Positions 46,997-56,145 of a DNA stretch of 64,000 nt are shown one piece after another. The stretch covers positions 1,116,922 to 1,180,921 of the forward strand of contig NZ_LMHS01000003.1 of assembly GCF_001428485.1 (NCBI RefSeq), given 5' to 3'. The notes beneath the pieces were generated by a model. It saw nothing but the letters and a program-made list of their open reading frames with translations, was not told where the DNA came from and did not search any database. The translations under genes and the position numbers were made by a program. How positions within the stretch are numbered: position 1 is the stretch's first letter; the number at the start of each line of letters is the position of its first letter. Source of the DNA: Microbacterium sp. Root180. GTDB taxonomy: Bacteria > Actinomycetota > Actinomycetes > Actinomycetales > Microbacteriaceae.

Positions 46997-48261
46997 GCCG
47001 CCGGGGCGCAGATCGCGCGCTTGACGATCTCCGCGTGGTACTGCTCGGCCGTCCAGGGCAGTCCGGCCTCGGGCGCGGCCTCGCCGGCTGCAGCCGGAGC
47101 CTTCGACGCGATCGCTGCGAGCTCCCAGGCCAGGTAGGCGCCGAAACCGGCACCGCCCGCCGAGTTGTTGAGCACCACAGCGATGGTGAGCCCGGATTCG
47201 GGGTCGGAGAAGGCAGCGGTCGTATACCCAGGGACCGAGCCGTACTGACCGATCAGCGAGCCCGCCTGCATGGCGCCTCCGGCGACCGTGTTCCACGAAG
47301 GAGCGTTCGCGCCCGCAGGCACCGGGTCGGCGAACCGATCGTCCGCATCGGGCAGGAGGGCACCGGTCGCAAGCGCCTGGGCGTAGCGACCGAGATCCTC
47401 GATATCGCTCACGACACCGCTGTCGGTGTACGCGCTCGAGGGCGAGACGTCCGTGACATCCAGCGGTGCGATGCAGTCGCGCTTGCCGCCCTCGACGGGC
47501 TGCGAGAAGAGCCCCTCCAGCACGCGGTCGCTCGTGAGAGCGCCGAGGTGCGTCTGGTCGAGGTTGAGCGGCTGCACGACGTACTCGTCGATGAGCTCCG
47601 CCGCCGGCGCGCCGAGAGCATGTTCGAGGGCGAGACCGAGGAGCACGTAACCCGCGTCGGAATCGCGGTAGGCGGCCCCGGGCTCCGTCGTGCGCTTCTC
47701 GCCGAGTCCGAAGCTCGCGAGCTCACGCGGACTCCAGGTTCGTTCGGGGTTCGAGAGCCACAGCGGCTGCAGATGGGGTGCGTACGCGCCGATGCCCGAC
47801 GTGCTGTCGCACAGCTGCTCCAGGGTCACGTTGTCGAGGACGGGAACGCTCGCCACCCATTCCGACACCGGATCGTCGAGACTCACCTTGCCCTCGGCTG
47901 CCGCGCCGTAGAGAACGTCGCAGATCATCGGCCGAGTGATGCGGCCGGCGCGGAACTGCATGTCGGCGGTGACCTCGGCGGCTCCGTCGGCCGGTCCCTG
48001 CGTGCCCATCCCGGCTACCCAGCTGCCGCTCCATGGGGCCCACACCCCGACGATGGCACCGGATGCCCCGGCCGACGTCATCGCGTTGGTGACGGCATCC
48101 TGAAGCTGCTCGACCGTGGCCTCGGGAAGCGCGACCTCGGCCTGCGGCGGAAGCTCGAGCTCGACATCCGGCTCGGGGGAGCAGGCGGTGAGAGCCAACG
48201 CCGCCGCGAGCACAGCAGAGATCGCCATGACGGCACGTCGCGTCCTGGGTTGGGCCCGCAT
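46993..48261 (-). CDS. Beta-lactamase-fold lipoprotein without catalytic residues
   Basis: A 422-residue lipoprotein (lipobox LTAC, Cys27) of the class C beta-lactamase/serine hydrolase family. The fold aligns well: EGKVSLDDPVSEWV, LEQLCDSTSGIGAY and GYVLLGLALEHALG. But the SxxK motif that should follow FR is RITR (Arg107 and Arg110 in place of Ser and Lys), and YxN is replaced by DSD before AGYVLLG. It is probably a binding or sensing pseudoenzyme. ATG at 48261 is preferred over GTG two codons upstream because of GGGGG spacing. It shares an operon with the EamA exporter. Confidence 0.85.
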   Translation of the reverse strand: MRAQPRTRRAVMAISAVLAAALALTACSPEPDVELELPPQAEVALPEATVEQLQDAVTNAMTSAGASGAIVGVWAPWSGSWVAGMGTQGPADGAAEVTADMQFRAGRITRPMICDVLYGAAAEGKVSLDDPVSEWVASVPVLDNVTLEQLCDSTSGIGAYAPHLQPLWLSNPERTWSPRELASFGLGEKRTTEPGAAYRDSDAGYVLLGLALEHALGAPAAELIDEYVVQPLNLDQTHLGALTSDRVLEGLFSQPVEGGKRDCIAPLDVTDVSPSSAYTDSGVVSDIEDLGRYAQALATGALLPDADDRFADPVPAGANAPSWNTVAGGAMQAGSLIGQYGSVPGYTTAAFSDPESGLTIAVVLNNSAGGAGFGAYLAWELAAIASKAPAAAGEAAPEAGLPWTAEQYHAEIVKRAICAPAA

Positions 48262-48338
48262 GCTCACCCCCCGATGATCTGCATAGATTCAAACACACGC
48301 GCGCCGTACCGACCGCACTGCGCTCCTAGGCTGGAGCG

Positions 48339-48647
48339 ATGACCCATCATTTCGACGAGGCGGTGCGCGCCGGCGTGCTCGGACACATGAACGGCGACCA
48401 CGCCGACGACAACCTCCTCATCGCGCGCGCGTTCGGCCGCGACGACATCGTCGCCGCGGAGATGACGGGATTCGACGGCGACGGCGGCACGTGGCTCGCG
48501 ACCGTGCCCGACGGCGGGCGGGTCGAGGTTCGTGCGGCGTGGCCGGGCGGGGCGATCTCCGAGCGTCCCCAGGTGCGCCGCGAGATCGTCGCGCTGTACG
48601 ACGAGGCGTGCCGACTTCTGGGGGTCGAGCCGCGGCCGCATGCGTGA
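48339..48647 (+). CDS. DUF2470-domain protein
   Basis: A 102-residue protein with the DUF2470 pattern (VLGHMNGDHADDNLLIARAFG and MTGFDGDGGTWLATV), a domain found at the C-terminus of HugZ-like haem-degrading enzymes. Here it is free-standing and 49 bp upstream of a haem oxygenase, which suggests haem or iron handling. Confidence 0.87.
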   Translation: MTHHFDEAVRAGVLGHMNGDHADDNLLIARAFGRDDIVAAEMTGFDGDGGTWLATVPDGGRVEVRAAWPGGAISERPQVRREIVALYDEACRLLGVEPRPHA

Positions 48648-48659
48648 TCCGAAATCCGC

Positions 48660-48678
48660 ATGGGTTAGGACACCCTAA
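48660..48678. promoter_or_regulatory. DtxR/IdeR-type iron box
   Basis: The 19-bp site starting ATGGGTTAGG and ending ACCCTAA matches the DtxR/IdeR consensus (TTAGGTTAGGCTAACCTAA) at 14 of 19 positions, with intact TTAGG and CCTAA. It ends 6 bp before the TACAAT -10 box of the haem oxygenase gene. Confidence 0.8.
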
Positions 48679-48684
48679 ACCTCC

Positions 48685-48690
48685 TACAAT
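48685..48690 (+). promoter_or_regulatory. -10 box of haem oxygenase promoter
   Basis: TACAAT lies 6 bp before the ATG, so transcription should begin at or very near the start codon, giving a leaderless mRNA. Confidence 0.7.
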
Positions 48691-48696
48691 GGGCGC

Positions 48697-49350
48697 ATGA
48701 GCGACCCGATCCCGTTCTCGACCGCACTGCGTGAGCGTTCCAGCCGTGCCCACTCGTCGAGCGAGCACGCGGGCTTCATGGCCGACCTCATGAAGGGCGA
48801 GGGCACCCGCGACGACTACGTGGCCCTCGTCGCCCAGCACTGGTTCGTCTACGAGGCGCTCGAGCGCACGGCGGACCAGATGCGCAACGATCCCGTCGCC
48901 GCGGTGTTCATCAGCGACAAGCTCACTCGCCTCCCCGCCCTCGAGGCGGACCTCGAGTTCCTCGTCGGGCCGGACTGGCGCGCGTCGATCACCGCGCTCC
49001 CGACGACGCGGCGCTACGTCGACCGCATCAACGAGGTGGGCGCGACGTGGGCCGGCGGTTTCGTCGCACACCACTACACGCGCTACCTCGGCGATCTGTC
49101 GGGCGGCCAGTTCATCGGCCGGCTGATGGCACGGCGCTTCGGCTTCGAGACCAACGGGATCGGGTTCTACCTCTTCGACGACATCGCCGACCCGAGGGCG
49201 TTCAAGGAGGTCTACCGCGACCAGCTGGATGCGGCGCCCTGGGATGCCGCGGAGCAGGAGCGCGTGATCGACGAGGTGCTCCTCGCCTACCGGTTCAACA
49301 CCGAGCTGTTCGACGATCTCGCCGCGGCGAAGGCCTCCCAGGTCGCCTGA
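48697..49350 (+). CDS. Haem oxygenase (HmuO-type)
   Basis: A 217-residue biliverdin-producing haem oxygenase that frees iron from haem. The proximal ligand is His19 in SSRAHSSSEHAGFM, MADLMKGE follows as in HmuO, and the distal helix has YLGDLSGGQ. There is no ribosome site upstream, in line with a leaderless transcript. The iron box before it predicts derepression when iron is scarce. Confidence 0.94.
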   Translation: MSDPIPFSTALRERSSRAHSSSEHAGFMADLMKGEGTRDDYVALVAQHWFVYEALERTADQMRNDPVAAVFISDKLTRLPALEADLEFLVGPDWRASITALPTTRRYVDRINEVGATWAGGFVAHHYTRYLGDLSGGQFIGRLMARRFGFETNGIGFYLFDDIADPRAFKEVYRDQLDAAPWDAAEQERVIDEVLLAYRFNTELFDDLAAAKASQVA

Positions 49351-49359
49351 CGCACGCAG

Positions 49360-50727
49360 TCACGCCTGCGCGGCCTGCCCGGCTCGCACGCCGGCCATGA
49401 AGCGCTGCACGTCGGGGTCGACGCGGATGTCGGACGGCCGGAGCGGGCGCGAGAGATAGAGTCCGTCGAGCGAGGTGAGACGCGACAGTGCGACGTACGT
49501 CTGCCCGGGCGCGAAGGCGCCGGACCCGAGATCGACGATGGCGCGATCGTAGGTCTTGCCCTGCGACTTGTGGATGGTGACGGCCCACGCGAGGCGCAGC
49601 GGGAACTGCGTGAACTCCGCCACGATCTCGCGGGAGAGCGACTTCGATCCGGCGTCGTAGGCGTACCGGAACCTCTCCCACACCGCCGGCTCGACGTCGA
49701 ACTCCTGCTCCTCGACCTCGACGCGCACGCTGCCGCCCGCGATGCGGGTGACCGTCCCGATGGTGCCGTTCACCCACCGCGGCGGCTCGCCATAGGACTG
49801 CGTGTCGTTGCGCAGGAACATCACCTGCGCCCCGACCTTGAGCTTCAGCTCGACGTCGGCCGGGTACGCGGCATCCCCCCGCCCGAAGTCGCCGCTGATG
49901 TCGGCGACCGCGGTCTGCTCGCGTCCGACGAGCTCGGTGAGGTGGCGGCGGTTGATGCTGTTGACGATGTCGTTGCGCGTCGCGAGCGTGATGATCGGAT
50001 GCTCGCCGTCGTTCGGGTCGGGAGGCGTGCGCGCGCCCGTGTCGTTGAGGATCTGGGCGATGTCGGCGGTCACGCGCCCGTAGCGCACCGCGTTGAGCAT
50101 CGCCTTGAATGCGGGGTCGGACTGCCGGTGGATGTCGACCAGTTCGCGAATGTGGAGATCGGCACCGTACGAGCCGATGTCGATGATGCCGTCGCCGGCC
50201 GACTCTCCGACCCAGACCTTCGCGTCGAAGAACCAGAACGAGCGGTAGTGGTCGCGGATGTAGCGCAGCTCGTCGCCGCGAGGCGGCACCGGCGCCAGCT
50301 GATACGGATCGCCGAACATGACGATCTGCACGCCGCCGAAGGGCTCCGCCCGGCGCCCGCGCGCCTGCCGGAGGGAGCGATCGATCGCGTCCATCAGATC
50401 GGCGTTGACCATCGAGATCTCGTCGATGACGAGCGTGTCGATCGCGTTGAGGATCTTGCGCGCCGCGTCGGACTGATCGATCTCACCCTGCGCGATGAGG
50501 CCGATCGGCAGGCGGAACAGCGAGTGGATCGTCTGCCCCTCGACGTTGAGAGCGGCGACCCCGGTCGGTGCGCACACCGCGATCTGCTTCGACGTGTGCC
50601 ACGCCAGGTGCTGCAGGAGCGTGGACTTGCCCGTGCCCGCCCGGCCGGTCACGAACACGTGCTCGTGCGTGTCTTCGATGAGCCGGAACAGCGCCTCCTG
50701 CTCGGCGGACAACGGGGGCGTGTTCAC
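49360..50727 (-). CDS. PIF1/RecD-like DNA helicase
   Basis: A 455-residue superfamily 1B helicase. Walker A is VTGRAGTGKST (about residue 26-36), Walker B LVIDEISM, then FGDPYQLAPV, the LKVGAQVMFLRND beta-barrel region and motif VI TIHKSQGKTYDRA with YVALSRL. It resembles PIF1-type helicases used in replication and repair. GTG start; converges with haem oxygenase with 9 bp between stops. Confidence 0.9.
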   Translation of the reverse strand: MNTPPLSAEQEALFRLIEDTHEHVFVTGRAGTGKSTLLQHLAWHTSKQIAVCAPTGVAALNVEGQTIHSLFRLPIGLIAQGEIDQSDAARKILNAIDTLVIDEISMVNADLMDAIDRSLRQARGRRAEPFGGVQIVMFGDPYQLAPVPPRGDELRYIRDHYRSFWFFDAKVWVGESAGDGIIDIGSYGADLHIRELVDIHRQSDPAFKAMLNAVRYGRVTADIAQILNDTGARTPPDPNDGEHPIITLATRNDIVNSINRRHLTELVGREQTAVADISGDFGRGDAAYPADVELKLKVGAQVMFLRNDTQSYGEPPRWVNGTIGTVTRIAGGSVRVEVEEQEFDVEPAVWERFRYAYDAGSKSLSREIVAEFTQFPLRLAWAVTIHKSQGKTYDRAIVDLGSGAFAPGQTYVALSRLTSLDGLYLSRPLRPSDIRVDPDVQRFMAGVRAGQAAQA

Positions 50728-50836
50728 CGATTCATGGTAGCCAGCGGATGCCGCCTCCCGGCCCGGAAGCGCGGATCCGTGGACGATCCGTGACAGGCGG
50801 GTTCGCCTTGGGACGGGGAGTTCCTAGACTGGAGGC

Positions 50837-51898
50837 GTGGACCAAGAGGCGGGGGTGCGCGATGGCCGTCGCGGCCTCGCCTTCGATCTCACGATGCTGG
50901 CCGTCGTCGGCGTGCTGCTGATCGCTGCGGTGATCGCGGCTGTCGGTGCGATGCAGCAGCAGTTCTACAGTCCTTCCGCGTTCGTGGAGCGCTATCTCTC
51001 GGCGCTTTCGGCGGGGCGCGCCGTCGAGGCGCTCGCCCTGCCGGGTGTCGCGGTGGACTCGGCGGAGCTCGAAGCGGCCGGGCTGCCGGCGACCGCGTCC
51101 GAGGCGCTGCTGCGCTCGGCCGCGCTCGCTCCGCTCGAGGACGCCCGCGTCGTGTCGCAGCAGCCCGACGGCGATGTCACCCATGTCACGGTCGAGTACG
51201 AGGCCGCGGGACACGGCGGCACCACCACATTCGACGTCGAGCGCGACGGCTCGATCGGCATCGCTCCGACGTGGCGCTTCGCCACGAGCCCGCTCGCCGT
51301 GATGGACCTCGAGGTCCGCGGGTCGATGCAGTTCGCGGTGAACGGGTTCGAGGTCGACAAACGGCAGGTCTCCGCCGACGGAGTGGAGGTCGACCCGCTC
51401 GCGCCGCTGCCGATGCTCGTCTTCTCACCCGGGCTGTACGCCGTCTCGGTCGATACCGCGATCTCGGCGACGCCGGGGGTCGCGGTGCTGTCGGACAGTC
51501 CGTTCCACCGCTTTCCCGTCGCCGTCCAGGCCGAAGCCACCGACGAGTTCGTCGCCGTCGTGCAGGACAAGGTGGAGGAGTTCCTGACGTCGTGCGCGAC
51601 CCAGGAGGTGCTGCAGCCCACCGCGTGCCCGTTCGGCTACTACGTCCAGGACCGCATCGACTCCCTGCCGGCCTGGTCGATCGCGCGGCAGCCGACGGTA
51701 CAGGTGGAGCCCGACGGCGCGGGATGGAAGATCGTCCCGAGCGAGGCCGTGGCGCACATCGAGGTCGACATCCGCTCGCTCTTCGACGGATCGATCACCC
51801 AGGTCAGCGAGGACGTGCCGTTCCTCGTCGGCGGCGAGATCGATGTCCAGCCCGACGGGACCGCGTCGATCATGGTCAGCGGACCCGACGGACCCTGA
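50837..51898 (+). CDS. Exported, membrane-anchored protein of unknown function
   Basis: A 353-residue protein with one N-terminal membrane segment (FDLTMLAVVGVLLIAAVIAAVGA) and an outside domain. No family is recognised. It has regular beta-rich stretches (VTVEYEAAGHGGTTTFDVERDG, MLVFSPGLYAVSVDTAIS), and two cysteines (SCATQ and TACPF) may pair. TAGACT at 50825 sits just before the GTG, suggesting a very short leader. Confidence 0.7.
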   Translation: MDQEAGVRDGRRGLAFDLTMLAVVGVLLIAAVIAAVGAMQQQFYSPSAFVERYLSALSAGRAVEALALPGVAVDSAELEAAGLPATASEALLRSAALAPLEDARVVSQQPDGDVTHVTVEYEAAGHGGTTTFDVERDGSIGIAPTWRFATSPLAVMDLEVRGSMQFAVNGFEVDKRQVSADGVEVDPLAPLPMLVFSPGLYAVSVDTAISATPGVAVLSDSPFHRFPVAVQAEATDEFVAVVQDKVEEFLTSCATQEVLQPTACPFGYYVQDRIDSLPAWSIARQPTVQVEPDGAGWKIVPSEAVAHIEVDIRSLFDGSITQVSEDVPFLVGGEIDVQPDGTASIMVSGPDGP

Positions 51899-51901
51899 TC
51901 C

Positions 51902-53938
51902 TCAGCGGGGACTGCGCGCGTCGCGCTCGGCGAGTTCGGCCAGGTGCGCGTTGTACGCCTCGAGCTCGGCGTCGCCGGTGCGGTCGGCATGGCGGTCCCG
52001 GCGCTTCTGGTCGCGCGCGTCGGTGCGGCTCCATTGGATCGCCACGACGATCGCGAGGACGAGCGTCGGGATCTCGCCGATCGACCACGCGACGCCGCCG
52101 CCGAAGTACTGGTCTTCGAGGGGCAGCATCCCCCAGGTCCGTCCCATCGAGCCGAACCACTCGGCGATCATCAGGCCGCTCTGCATCATGATCGCGATGC
52201 CGAAGAAGGCGTGCATCGCCATGATCCCGATGAGCAGCACCAGTCTGCCGGGGTACGGCAGCCGGTACGGCACCGGGTCGATGCCGATCAGCGTGAGTGC
52301 GAAGAGGTAGCCGGTCACCAGGAAGTGGGCCACCATCCATTCGTGGCCGAGGTGATCGTAGAGCGACCACCGGAACAGGTCGGTGTAGTAGAACACCCAC
52401 AGCGAGCCGATGAACAGTCCGGCCGCGACGAACGGGTTCGTGAGCACCCGGGACACCGGAGAGTGGACCGCCCAGAGGACCCATTCGCGGCCGCCGCGGG
52501 TGCCGTCCTCGCGCTTGCGGATCGCGCGGGCGGCCAGGGTCACGGGGGCGCCCGCCACCAGGAGCACGGGGATGGCCATCGTCAGCAGCATGTGCCCGAC
52601 CATGTGCACGCTGAAGAGGTAGTCCTGGTAGACGTTGATCACACCGCCGGTCACCCACACCAGCAGCGCCATGCCGGCGACCCACATGATCGTGCGGTAC
52701 AGCGGCCAGTCGTCACCGCGCCGGCGCATTCGCCACACGCCGGCCAGGTAGAAGAACACCGCGAACCCGGCCAGCACCGCCCACAGCAGGTCGGCGTTCC
52801 ACGCGGTCAGCCAGCGATCCGGCGTCAGTTCCGGCGGGAGCGGGGCGCCCGTGAGCACTTCGGCGGGCGTGCGCGCGGCGGGCGGCGCCGACGGAACGGG
52901 CGGGGGAGTCCGGGCGAGGGCTGCCGCCGCACCGCTGGCTGCGCCCATGAGGACGAGTTCGCCCACCACGAGCGTCCAGAAGATGCGGGATGCCGCGTCC
53001 TCGCGCAGTCGCCCGATGAGCCGGAGGCGGTACCAGGCTCCGAGGAAGCCGAGCAGCACGAGCGCGACGATCTTCACCATCAGGATGACGCCGTACGGCG
53101 AGAGCAGGGCGGACCAGTCGCGCAGACCGATCACCGCGCGCACCGTCCCCGAGACGGCGACGACGATGAAGGCGGCCAGGGCGATGCTCGAGTACCGGGC
53201 GAGCACGGTGGCGAGCCGGTCGCGGCCGAGCAGCGGGCGCACGAGAACCATCAGCAGGAGGCCCCCCAGCCAGACGGCGGCGCCGATGATGTGGAGGATC
53301 AGGGCCGTCATGGCCTCGTGGTGGTTGGCCTCCTCGCCCGAGTGGCCCTGCGTGCCCATCGGGACGAGAGCCGCCAGCGCGAGGATCGCGACGAAGAAGG
53401 TCGCCGTCCACGACCGCACCGCGAAGGTCAGCACGGTCAGTGCGGCACCGGCGACCGTGGTGATGAGCCACGTGCGGCCGACCTCGGTCTCCACCAGGAA
53501 GCGCCCGAGCTGCGCGCCGAACTCCGGGCCGGCATCGATGGCCGGGTTGAACGCGTCGATGAAGGTGAGGAAGCCGGTCGCGGCCGCCGAGACGGTGAAG
53601 ACGGCGGCGGACACCGATGCCGTGTCCAGCGCGACGTCGAACTCGCGCTCGCCCGATCTCAGGGCGAAGAGGGCGACGACGAGCGCACCGGCCATCCCCG
53701 CCGCGGAGAGGTTGACGAAGAGCTTGGCGACGGGGAGTCCCCATCGGGCGATCGGCCCGGGGTCGCCGATCGCGAGGGGGGCGGCCCCACCGCCGAAGGC
53801 GAGAGCCCACACGAGCACCACGAGCGCCGAGACGACGAGGATGACAGGCCCCGCAGCGCGCAGGACGCGGGGTGCGGCCACGCTCCCGGAGGCTCCGCGC
53901 GGCGCGTCAGCCCCGCGTGGAGCGGGAGAGGGGATCAC
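51902..53938 (-). CDS. CopD-CtaG fusion membrane protein
   Basis: A 678-residue polytopic protein. The N-terminal half carries a CopD-like copper domain (HHEAMTALILHIIGAAVWLGGLLLM); the C-terminal half is a CtaG/Caa3-type domain (DYLFSVHMVGHMLLTMAIP, HEWMVAHFLVTGYLFALTLIGIDP, AMHAFFGIAIMMQSG) with conserved histidines. Such fusions occur in actinobacteria and are linked to copper delivery for cytochrome oxidase. GTG start. It stands alone here. Confidence 0.9.
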   Translation of the reverse strand: MIPSPAPRGADAPRGASGSVAAPRVLRAAGPVILVVSALVVLVWALAFGGGAAPLAIGDPGPIARWGLPVAKLFVNLSAAGMAGALVVALFALRSGEREFDVALDTASVSAAVFTVSAAATGFLTFIDAFNPAIDAGPEFGAQLGRFLVETEVGRTWLITTVAGAALTVLTFAVRSWTATFFVAILALAALVPMGTQGHSGEEANHHEAMTALILHIIGAAVWLGGLLLMVLVRPLLGRDRLATVLARYSSIALAAFIVVAVSGTVRAVIGLRDWSALLSPYGVILMVKIVALVLLGFLGAWYRLRLIGRLREDAASRIFWTLVVGELVLMGAASGAAAALARTPPPVPSAPPAARTPAEVLTGAPLPPELTPDRWLTAWNADLLWAVLAGFAVFFYLAGVWRMRRRGDDWPLYRTIMWVAGMALLVWVTGGVINVYQDYLFSVHMVGHMLLTMAIPVLLVAGAPVTLAARAIRKREDGTRGGREWVLWAVHSPVSRVLTNPFVAAGLFIGSLWVFYYTDLFRWSLYDHLGHEWMVAHFLVTGYLFALTLIGIDPVPYRLPYPGRLVLLIGIMAMHAFFGIAIMMQSGLMIAEWFGSMGRTWGMLPLEDQYFGGGVAWSIGEIPTLVLAIVVAIQWSRTDARDQKRRDRHADRTGDAELEAYNAHLAELAERDARSPR

Positions 53939-53961
53939 CCTGCAAGCCTACGTGGACACGC

Positions 53962-53997
53962 AGGAGGGGGATGCCGCTCGCGCGGCATCCCCCTCCT
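53962..53997 (-). terminator. Terminator hairpin after hup
   Basis: A perfect 15-bp stem (AGGAGGGGGATGCCG and complement) with a 6-nt loop, 15 bp after the HU gene stop. It contains the frequent octamer GGATGCCG. Confidence 0.8.
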
Positions 53998-54012
53998 TAT
54001 GTGGTCGTCGAC

Positions 54013-54300
54013 TTACTTGACGGCGGCCTTCAGCTTGGAGCCGGCGGTGACCTTGACGCGCTGGCCGGCCGGGATCTTGATCTCGGCGCCGGTCTGGGGG
54101 TTGCGGCCGGTGCGAGCGGACGTCTCGACGCGCTCGAACGAGATCCAGCCGGGGATCGAGACCTTGCTGCCCTTGGCGACCGCCTCGGAGACGGTGGAGA
54201 AGAGGGAGTCGAGCACGCCCGACACGGCGGACTGGCTCTGTCCGGTCGCGCTGGCGATGCTCGCGACGAGTTCGGTCTTGGTGATGGACTTGTCGGCCAT
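54013..54300 (-). CDS. hup: DNA-binding protein HU
   Basis: A 95-residue HU-family histone-like protein that bends and compacts DNA. Motifs: MADKSITKTELVASIA, then SIPGWISFERVETSARTGRNPQTG in the beta-arm and IPAGQRVKVTAGSKLK at the end. No lysine-rich tail is present. Strong GGAGGA; a hairpin lies just upstream of it. Confidence 0.96.
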   Translation of the reverse strand: MADKSITKTELVASIASATGQSQSAVSGVLDSLFSTVSEAVAKGSKVSIPGWISFERVETSARTGRNPQTGAEIKIPAGQRVKVTAGSKLKAAVK

Positions 54301-54316
54301 GTGGATTGTCCTCCGA

Positions 54317-54336
54317 GAGCGGCGGAGTCGCCGCTC
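54317..54336 (-). promoter_or_regulatory. Hairpin in the hup leader
   Basis: GAGCGGCG-GAGT-CGCCGCTC, a perfect 8-bp stem ending 3 bp upstream of the GGAGGA ribosome site, so it could affect HU translation or message stability. Confidence 0.5.
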
Positions 54337-54536
54337 GTTCATTGCTCGGACCGGCTGGCGTTGCGCCCCCCGGCTGGTCGGTTCGACCGCCTCGAATGTA
54401 CCCGACATCGCGAACGGATCCGCGGATTTCCGGGGTTTTCGGACGTTCTCGACGGCGTGTCGGGTGCGAATGTGGCGGATGTGACGCCTGTGACAGCCGT
54501 TCGGCGCGGATTCGCGACGCGTCCGCGACGCCGCGG

Positions 54537-55127
54537 TCACGCCCGGTGCGAGGCGATCACGCCGCGCGCGGTGCGTGCGAAAGCGGGTCCGACGCGGTCC
54601 TGTCCGTCGAGGTAGCCGCCCACGAGCGCGGCGTCGCGCAGCAGCACGAGCGACGCCGCCACATCGGCCGGATCGGTCAGTCCGGCCGCCCGGGCGAGAT
54701 GCTCGAGCGTGGCGCGGAACCATTCGCGATGGTCGGCGATGAGCTCGCGCACCGGGCCTTCGGCGGGGTATTCGGCCGCGGCGTTGATGAACGGACAGCC
54801 GCGCGTATGGCGCTCGCGGATGTCCTGCTCGATCCCGGCGATCACCAGATCGAGCAGCACGTCGGGGTCGTCCGAGACGGTGCCGGCCTCGGCGAACAGC
54901 TCTCGGAGGCGGTGGTCCTCGCCCTGCAGATAGGCGAGGACGAGCCCTTCCTTGCCCTCGAACTGCTTGTACATCGTCGCGCGGGTCACCCCGGACTCTT
55001 CGATGATCCTGTCGACGCCGACGGAGTGGATGCCCTCGCGGTAGAAGAGGTCGGTCGCGGCATCCAGCAGTCGCTGACGCGCGGGGGAGGGGCGGCTGTT
55101 CGCGGCCGGCGCGGGCGTGGTGCTCAT
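54537..55127 (-). CDS. TetR-family regulator
   Basis: A 196-residue TetR repressor. The DNA-binding part is residues 15-60 (RQRLLDAATDLFYREGIHSVGVDRIIEESGVTRATMYKQF), and the rest is the helical ligand domain with RHTRGCPFINAAAEYPA, seen in TetR_C groups with oxidised or lipophilic ligands. ATG with GGAGGAG. It is divergent from the alpha/beta hydrolase, with a probable operator in the gap. Confidence 0.9.
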   Translation of the reverse strand: MSTTPAPAANSRPSPARQRLLDAATDLFYREGIHSVGVDRIIEESGVTRATMYKQFEGKEGLVLAYLQGEDHRLRELFAEAGTVSDDPDVLLDLVIAGIEQDIRERHTRGCPFINAAAEYPAEGPVRELIADHREWFRATLEHLARAAGLTDPADVAASLVLLRDAALVGGYLDGQDRVGPAFARTARGVIASHRA

Positions 55128-55197
55128 GTTCTCCTCCGGGTCCATCGTGCCATCTCGCGGCATCCAGAAACTTTCTTTGGGAATAGTCTTGCGTAGA

Positions 55198-55213
55198 TAG
55201 AACGTTCGGTCTA
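55198..55213. promoter_or_regulatory. Probable TetR operator
   Basis: TAGAACGTTCGGTCTA is a 16-bp imperfect palindrome (TAGA-N-CG-NN-CG-N-TCTA) in the divergent gap. A wider inverted pair GATAGAAC/GTTCTATC (55196-55203 and 55220-55227) overlaps it. Confidence 0.7.
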
Positions 55214-55268
55214 CTATCGGTTCTATCACCGCAACACCCACCGCAACACCACCACCCAGGAGATCGAA

Positions 55269-56105
55269 ATGAACACCACCGCCAAGACCCCCATCGTCCT
55301 CATCCACGGCCTGTGGATGACGCCCAAGAGCTGGGACACGTGGGCCGACCGCTTCCGCGCCGCCGGCCACCAGGTCATCGTCCCCGGCTGGCCCGGCATC
55401 GACGACCGCACCGTCGAGGACATCCGCAACAACCCCGCCGCCCTCAAGGGGATCGGCCTGAAGCAGATCGCCGACCACTACGAGCGCATCATCCGCGAGC
55501 TCCCCGTGAAGCCGATCATCATCGGCCACTCGTTCGGCGGCGTGCTCACGCAGATGCTCGCCGACCGCGGCCTCGGCGTCGCCTACGTCGGAGTCGCCCC
55601 GGGCCAGACCGCCGGCGTCACCTCCCTCCCTCTCTCCACCCTGTGGACCGGCACGCCGATCCTCGCGAACCCCTTCGGCAAGAACGGGGCCAAGCCGCTG
55701 TCCAAGCGCCACTTCCACTTCACGTTCGGCAACGACCTGCCCCGCGGCGAGTCCGACGCACTGTGGGAGGAGTACGCCGTCAACTCCTACAACCGCGTCT
55801 TCTTTGAGGGCGTCACCTCGGTGCTCAACGAGAAGGGCGGAGTCACGCACGTCGACTACACCCGCGCCGATCGCGCACCGCTCCTCGTGATCACGGGCGA
55901 GATCGACCACGTCGTGCCGCCGGCCATCGGCAAGGCCATCGTGAAGAAGTACACGCAGACCGGCAGCCCGGCCGTCGTGGAGTACAAGGAGTACGCCGGA
56001 CGCACCCACCGCCTGGTGAGCCAGGACGACTGGGAGGAGATCGCGGACTACGCCCTCGAGTGGGCGACCTCCCACCAGGTGCGCGAGACCGAGGCGGCGA
56101 AGTAA
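55269..56105 (+). CDS. Alpha/beta hydrolase
   Basis: A 278-residue alpha/beta hydrolase with oxyanion HG at LIHGLWMTPKSW, nucleophile Ser88 in GHSFGG, acid in GEIDHVVP and His in GRTHRL. The substrate is unknown; divergent pairing with a TetR gene suggests induction by a small lipophilic compound it degrades. No signal peptide. ATG with AGGAGA. Confidence 0.9.
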   Translation: MNTTAKTPIVLIHGLWMTPKSWDTWADRFRAAGHQVIVPGWPGIDDRTVEDIRNNPAALKGIGLKQIADHYERIIRELPVKPIIIGHSFGGVLTQMLADRGLGVAYVGVAPGQTAGVTSLPLSTLWTGTPILANPFGKNGAKPLSKRHFHFTFGNDLPRGESDALWEEYAVNSYNRVFFEGVTSVLNEKGGVTHVDYTRADRAPLLVITGEIDHVVPPAIGKAIVKKYTQTGSPAVVEYKEYAGRTHRLVSQDDWEEIADYALEWATSHQVRETEAAK

Positions 56106-56145
56106 TCGGATGCCCCGCCCCGGCGCCGCCGGGGAACCACTCCGC

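Noticed and set aside
54301..54723. Upstream extension of the HU gene
   Set aside because: It runs through the leader hairpin and into the TetR gene; HU proteins start at MADKS-like sequences.
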